Notes under the pieces: model-generated | Told to the model about the DNA's origin: nothing | Database searches by the model: none | Seen by the model: the letters and a program-made list of their open reading frames with translations, nothing else | NCBI RefSeq assembly: GCF_023100805.1 | Contig: NZ_CP095855.1 | Location: 6,985,001-7,049,000 of the forward strand | DNA length: 64,000 nt | Origin: Chitinophaga filiformis | GTDB taxonomy: Bacteria > Bacteroidota > Bacteroidia > Chitinophagales > Chitinophagaceae | Direction: 5' to 3' | Translations under genes and position numbers: made by a program | Shown here: positions 59,613 through 64,000 of the stretch, in pieces | How positions within the stretch are numbered: position 1 is the first letter of the stretch | Layout: each line of letters opens with the position of its first letter

Positions 59613-61514
59613 ATGGCAACGCTAAACTTTTTCCCTTCCACAAATGGCGTTAAAATACGCAGAACTAACATTACGACTAATGGTATCACTGCTGACATTG
59701 ACAGTCATGTGAAGGAGCAGCTGACATACCTGAACGATTTGCTGGGTAGCCCCATCTATATCAAAGAAGGAGGCGACTTTCAGACCGTAGATGGCACGTC
59801 AATAAGCGAACTTGTACAGCTGCCATTGAAAGCAAGAATGTATGGCAACAGCCACAAAAGAGAACAACAATGGCAGGATGACAGTCTGCTCAACGTTATA
59901 TACAAAACGATCAATAATTCCAAATATGATAAGATCTACAGCATTGAGGAATATATTGATGCGGAAGATAAACTGTCATTACTGAAATTCGATTTCAAAG
60001 ACCGGCTTAACAACAACTGGAATAACCTGGATCTGAACACCCGCAGCATCCTCAGTTATCCCAACATTGTCAACTACCTGCTGGCCTTTGGCTACAATGC
60101 CGGATATACAGAAATTAACGGGCTTACCAATTTCATCTTTGGTAACAAGTACGGCAACCGCAATGTGATCGTCTATACACAGATCAGTGCCTCCCGCCAG
60201 TATATCCACGAGGAAAGGGTGAGCGTAGAGTTTAATAACGAAAAGAATCCGGTTATTACCGATATACTCAAAGGCAATCCATCCTTTTCGTCTCTTTCCT
60301 TCAGCGCATTTGTAACCAAAACGCTGGAGAACTATGTAGATAACAGCAGTGAACTGGATATACTGAAAGATTCCAAGTATTATCCTGTCATCCCTCCCAG
60401 TATGATCCCGAAGCTGATCAAACAGATCAAAGCTTCCATTCTTCCTGTAACAGACAGCAATATTGATATTCTGCTGCCTATCTTCATGAATGAAATTGAA
60501 AATACCCCGGGGTGGGAAGACGATACGACAGACACGGACGGGAGCGCACCAGACTATAGTGTAACCTTCCTGGATGATGATGCAGCCACCGTACAGGTTG
60601 TTTCTGATAATATCCGCTGTGCCGCACAGATGTTCTACTCAATGACACTGGGCGAAGAACTCGACATCTTCAGTGTGGTCAATTTCTTCACACATAAGTT
60701 CATGGTGAGAGGTAATATCCAGATCTCCGATGCACAATTACGGGAAGACCTGCAGATGTATGTGTTCTCTAATAAATTCACACATCCAAAAACCGGTAAG
60801 ATCATTGAACGTACCCGTCCTGCGGAGCGTCGCATGTTCTACAAACAGGTGTTCAACTATGGCAATGCGCCTGTGACAGACGATGTGGTGGTGAACAAAG
60901 AATTCCCAAAATACTGGCGCATACTGATCATGGAAGTAGCGCGCTATATACAACGTGCGCAGGACAGTCCTAATCCGGAAAGCTATGTATCCCGTCAGAC
61001 GGTTATGCAGGCAGTGGAAGATCTGCAATACAACCTGTCTACCCATTGCTCGGGTATGGCAAACGTCATATCGCCGATCATCTACGATGAATTATACTTC
61101 GTTATCAAACGCATACTGAATCATCCCGAAATAGTGAAACAACTTGTTCCTGCCGGTGGCAACTGGTGGAAAGTGGTAGAAATGCTTTACGAAGGCATGA
61201 AACATCAGCGTCCGAAAACAACCATTCACTACAACAAAGCCAAGCTGGGCTACGAAATCCTCAACTCTATCGCAGATTACAACCCAAGCACCTTTGAGGA
61301 TGATAAACGCTTCTCTGCATTCATCAGTAATGTGGATGCCTTTATCATCAGTCAGGCGCAATTGCAGCAGAAAGAGGAAGATGAGCATGAAGAGAGAGAC
61401 AACCGGGACTACCGTCGCCGGGACAGGCATGTTGAAAAAGAAGAGGATGATGAACCCACTGACAAAGCACCTGCACCGCCTTCTTCCACAGGAAAAGATG
61501 AATGGGACTTTTAA
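59613..61514 (+). CDS. Uncharacterised protein of the subtilase cassette (633 aa)
   Basis: A 633-residue soluble protein with no signal peptide or transmembrane helix. It starts ATLNFFPSTNGVKIRRTNIT and is alpha/beta in character, with many aromatic residues and isolated Asp/Asn clusters (EDDTTDTDGSAPD near 305). The last 60 residues are an extremely charged, disordered tail (HEERDNRDYRRRDRHVEKEE) ending KDEWDF. I recognise no family. It lies 19 nt after the subtilase and 34 nt before the next gene, so it is co-transcribed. It could be a structural or substrate component of the cassette. Confidence 0.75.
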   Translation: MATLNFFPSTNGVKIRRTNITTNGITADIDSHVKEQLTYLNDLLGSPIYIKEGGDFQTVDGTSISELVQLPLKARMYGNSHKREQQWQDDSLLNVIYKTINNSKYDKIYSIEEYIDAEDKLSLLKFDFKDRLNNNWNNLDLNTRSILSYPNIVNYLLAFGYNAGYTEINGLTNFIFGNKYGNRNVIVYTQISASRQYIHEERVSVEFNNEKNPVITDILKGNPSFSSLSFSAFVTKTLENYVDNSSELDILKDSKYYPVIPPSMIPKLIKQIKASILPVTDSNIDILLPIFMNEIENTPGWEDDTTDTDGSAPDYSVTFLDDDAATVQVVSDNIRCAAQMFYSMTLGEELDIFSVVNFFTHKFMVRGNIQISDAQLREDLQMYVFSNKFTHPKTGKIIERTRPAERRMFYKQVFNYGNAPVTDDVVVNKEFPKYWRILIMEVARYIQRAQDSPNPESYVSRQTVMQAVEDLQYNLSTHCSGMANVISPIIYDELYFVIKRILNHPEIVKQLVPAGGNWWKVVEMLYEGMKHQRPKTTIHYNKAKLGYEILNSIADYNPSTFEDDKRFSAFISNVDAFIISQAQLQQKEEDEHEERDNRDYRRRDRHVEKEEDDEPTDKAPAPPSSTGKDEWDF

Positions 61515-61548
61515 TTCAATTGCTAACTAACAAAATGTACTATCAGCT

Positions 61549-62586
61549 ATGGCTATTAATGTAATACCTTCCAGGGCACAGATCAAAGAACTCGCCCGCG
61601 CACAGGCAAGAGAAGTGTTGGGTAGCAGTGATGTGTTTAAGACGATGTCCCTCGATGATCAGAAAAGTATATATCTGTCGCTCATAGACGACTATACTGC
61701 CAGGCAAATGCAGAAACATGGCCTCGAAGAAAGTATGGCCACAGATAGCGGCAAGCAAATGGGATACAAGGGATATGACCCGGGTTTCCAGGGCGATACC
61801 AGGTCGTTCAAGGAACTGGTGGATGCCGTCGACTTCCCGAAGTTCGTGGCCGATCTGCTGAAAGCTGTATTTGATGCGAACCTCAAGGTGATGAAACAAC
61901 AGACCGACAGCTACATCAAACTAATGAAGGAAGCTACCAAGTCTACTGCAGATTTCATCAAAAAGATAAAGGATGACGATGCCTTTGCCACACTTGCTGA
62001 ATCGCGCAGTGACAAATATAATGTGATCACCGAGAAACAGGCAGACGGCAGCTCGAAGCTGGCGCTCACTAATCCTGAAGGTGAAAAGCATGACATGGAA
62101 GATGCAGAGGTGAAGAAACACATACTGGAGGCAAAGATCAACATGGCGAAAGAACACCGTGCAGCATTGAGAGAAGTACTGCTCATGGGTGTAACCCGTC
62201 TTGTAGTGGAAAAAGGTGAAATTGACGCCCAGGTAGAGTTCTCCATTAAAGCTACCCGTGCCAGTTCAGCGCATCATGATGATCAGAATATCAACACTGT
62301 TAATACCCACTTTGAAGCAGATGGCGGTATACTCGGCGCCATATTTGGTGGTCCTTCCGTTACCACAGACATCACCAACACCAATATCCAGGTGAATACA
62401 TCCGACAAAAAAGCGACGGACGATATGACGGCTACACTTAAAGGGCATGTCAATATCAAATTTAAAACAGACTACTTCAAACTGGACAATTTTGCCAATA
62501 TGTATGCTGATGGTGGCGTAGCTGCACTGAAACCGGCGGGCAATACTCCGGGTATAGCCGCGCCGGCAGCTCCTGTTGCACGTTAA
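61549..62586 (+). CDS. Uncharacterised protein of the subtilase cassette (345 aa)
   Basis: A 345-residue protein. The first 150 residues are predicted helical (SRAQIKELARAQAREVLGSS, VFDANLKVMKQQTDSYIKLM, FIKKIKDD). The C-terminal part is Thr/Asn-rich and beta-like (NINTVNTHFEADGGILGAIF, VTTDITNTNIQVNTSDKKAT), with an alanine/proline end. No signal peptide, membrane helix or catalytic motif is seen and no family is recognised. A helical N-terminus with a Thr/Asn-rich beta stretch is reminiscent of structural assembly proteins, but this is only an impression. Third gene of the cassette. Confidence 0.75.
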   Translation: MAINVIPSRAQIKELARAQAREVLGSSDVFKTMSLDDQKSIYLSLIDDYTARQMQKHGLEESMATDSGKQMGYKGYDPGFQGDTRSFKELVDAVDFPKFVADLLKAVFDANLKVMKQQTDSYIKLMKEATKSTADFIKKIKDDDAFATLAESRSDKYNVITEKQADGSSKLALTNPEGEKHDMEDAEVKKHILEAKINMAKEHRAALREVLLMGVTRLVVEKGEIDAQVEFSIKATRASSAHHDDQNINTVNTHFEADGGILGAIFGGPSVTTDITNTNIQVNTSDKKATDDMTATLKGHVNIKFKTDYFKLDNFANMYADGGVAALKPAGNTPGIAAPAAPVAR

Positions 62587-62602
62587 TTAATAATTACCTG
62601 CT

Positions 62603-64000
62603 ATGGCCCTGGCAATTTTACAATGGGAATCCGCAGATAGCCAGCACTATCGTTTCACGATAGATATTGGCACCAATACCTGGTATCGCTTTAAAATAGG
62701 CAGGCAGATAATAGAAAGGGCCGGTATCAAATGGGTGGATGGGATCTCTAAGGTCACTCCTTTTCAACAAAAGAAGAAGCTCACTTTCCTGGGCGACAGT
62801 CAGGAGGAAATAAGGATACCCAAAAACTATTTTGACGGCGAGCACTGTTACATACAATTGTTAAGTGCGAAAGACAGGAATGGCACCTCTCCTGCTGTGT
62901 CGAATGTGATCAGGGTCCCGGCAGGACTGCAGCATGTAAATACAGGACGCTTTAATATTTCATCTTCAGCAAGTATTGATATGCAAACTACAGCCTTCAA
63001 CCCCATCAGGAATATCTCTCACGAGCAGCAATACCTCTCTCAACAGGCTTCCATAGAAGATATATTGGGTAGTCTGGTGCGGGCAGTTTTGCCTGTGGCA
63101 ATCAATATGCTGACTCCCCAGGCAGGTGCAGGGAATAATACGCCTGCTTCCGGCGGCAATATCTCTTCGCAACAACCTGCCAATATGCTGACGGGACTGC
63201 TGGGCGCGATCATGCGGGCGGTAGCTCCTGCTATCTCCGGGCTTAGCGGACAACAATCTGTCAGCACGGCCCAATCGCAGGACAACAGGTTTTGTGCTGG
63301 TATTTGTGCCGACAGTAATACATCAACGGAAGCTAACCAGTTCTCAAAGCCATTCGTATTCGGCATTGACGACGCCTTGCTGGCATCCCTGGCAGGGCCC
63401 CTTATTCAGCAGGGTGTACAATTGCTGCCGCAACTCATCAACGCTGCGAATCAACACAAACTACAGACGCTACAGGCAAATAATCAGCTTATGACCACCC
63501 TTGCAGGTGATGTACAGCGACGGCTGATGCTCCAGCAATTGTTACAGAACCAGCAACCCGGGGCAGCGCCCAATGTCGACCCCGCGGCACTGGCGCAACT
63601 GATCGCACAATTGCAGAATGCACAACCGGCAGCAGCGCCTGCAGCAGCGCCTGCGAACGTGGCCACGGCACATTCGCTTATGCAGAACAACACTGCCTAT
63701 ACACTGAGCAATGGCGTGATACTTACCTTCGAATCATTGAAACTGTCCGCTTACAATGGCAAGCAGCTACCCTTGCTGCAGCAGGCAGATAAGCTGTTGT
63801 TTAAACTAAAACTGAACGTCGGCCAGGCCCCGAAAAATCCGCTGCCAAAGGCTATCTATACTTTCTATTTCAAAGATCCGGTGAGCCGTCAGCTTTTGCT
63901 GGAGAAAACTTTTAAAAAGAAAGATATCCAGGCCAATACAAACGTGGATTTTGAATTCATGAAGAGCGAATTATTAAGTCTGCCGCTGTATAAAGACCTC
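62603..64000 (+). CDS. Uncharacterised protein of the subtilase cassette (3' end outside window)
   Basis: ATG at 62603, 16 nt after the previous stop, opens a frame that stays open to the last base (466 codons). The first 110 residues look like a fibronectin type III-like beta domain (QWESADSQHYRFTIDIGTNT, KVTPFQQKKKLTFLGDSQEE). Long Ala/Gln-rich helical stretches follow (LLPQLINAANQHKLQTLQAN, QLIAQLQNAQPAAAPAAAPA). There is no signal peptide. The protein would be large, and its length cannot be known from this window. Fourth gene of the cassette; no family recognised. Confidence 0.75.
   Translation, partial: MALAILQWESADSQHYRFTIDIGTNTWYRFKIGRQIIERAGIKWVDGISKVTPFQQKKKLTFLGDSQEEIRIPKNYFDGEHCYIQLLSAKDRNGTSPAVSNVIRVPAGLQHVNTGRFNISSSASIDMQTTAFNPIRNISHEQQYLSQQASIEDILGSLVRAVLPVAINMLTPQAGAGNNTPASGGNISSQQPANMLTGLLGAIMRAVAPAISGLSGQQSVSTAQSQDNRFCAGICADSNTSTEANQFSKPFVFGIDDALLASLAGPLIQQGVQLLPQLINAANQHKLQTLQANNQLMTTLAGDVQRRLMLQQLLQNQQPGAAPNVDPAALAQLIAQLQNAQPAAAPAAAPANVATAHSLMQNNTAYTLSNGVILTFESLKLSAYNGKQLPLLQQADKLLFKLKLNVGQAPKNPLPKAIYTFYFKDPVSRQLLLEKTFKKKDIQANTNVDFEFMKSELLSLPLYKDL

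Noticed and set aside
1..64000. tRNA, rRNA, riboswitch, prophage or intact insertion sequence
   Set aside because: I looked through the gaps and found no cloverleaf, conserved riboswitch core, transposase, integrase or phage structural gene. A covariance-model search could still find a small RNA I cannot see.

Overview
This window looks like a chromosomal segment of a Bacteroidota bacterium, most likely a Chitinophagaceae member such as Chitinophaga. The evidence is the gene repertoire: a TonB-receptor C-terminus, a GH144-type lipoprotein, DUF3667 and DUF3810 membrane proteins, a cysteine-free L32, and YceD-L32-PlsX linkage. Several intergenic regions also carry the Bacteroidota promoter signature (TTG, then about 18-20 nt, then TAnnTTTG). 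No rRNA, tRNA, CRISPR array, intact insertion sequence or prophage was seen. About 60 protein genes lie on both strands in short operons, separated by many clear hairpin terminators.

Layout. 1-2.9 kb: the end of an outer-membrane receptor, a DUF6934-like protein, a family of tiny tandem-duplicated ORFs with one decayed copy, and a seven-heme cytochrome c. 2.9-4.7 kb: a two-gene nucleic-acid repair cassette (RNA ligase plus HD-phosphoesterase/polynucleotide kinase). 4.9-12.7 kb: envelope and carbohydrate genes (GH144 lipoprotein, acyltransferase, DUF1080, TPR, SRPBCC and YtxH proteins, a TlpA-like redox protein, VOC protein). 12.9-18.5 kb: alpha/beta hydrolase, an ECF41 sigma factor with its AhpD-like partner, YggS, acyl-CoA dehydrogenase, arginase, then a perfect 86-bp palindrome. 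18.6-25.3 kb: GH63-like glucosidase with DUF3810 protein, a fructosamine-kinase-family protein and a hybrid histidine kinase. 25.4-35 kb: the yceD-rpmF-plsX housekeeping operon, a 75-bp tandem repeat array, mazG with a very large membrane histidine kinase, and tex.

35-51 kb: enoyl-CoA hydratase with DUF3667 protein, a Nei-like glycosylase, a HipA-like kinase/DUF3037 pair, a TPR protein, two NmrA-type reductases, small heat-shock protein, DinB and two HxlR regulators. One HxlR regulator is divergent from an NmrA gene across overlapping promoters. 51-54 kb: a tight four-gene operon of an SPFH-SHOCT protein, two zinc-ribbon proteins and a DUF6620-like protein. 54-57.5 kb: a BBE-type flavin oxidase and a GH39-like glycosidase. 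57.6-64 kb: a gene remnant, then a co-directional cassette of a subtilase without a signal peptide and three large unrecognised proteins, the last running off the window. This terminal cassette is the best candidate for an undescribed system. The RNA repair pair, the SPFH operon and the 75-bp repeat array are the next most interesting.
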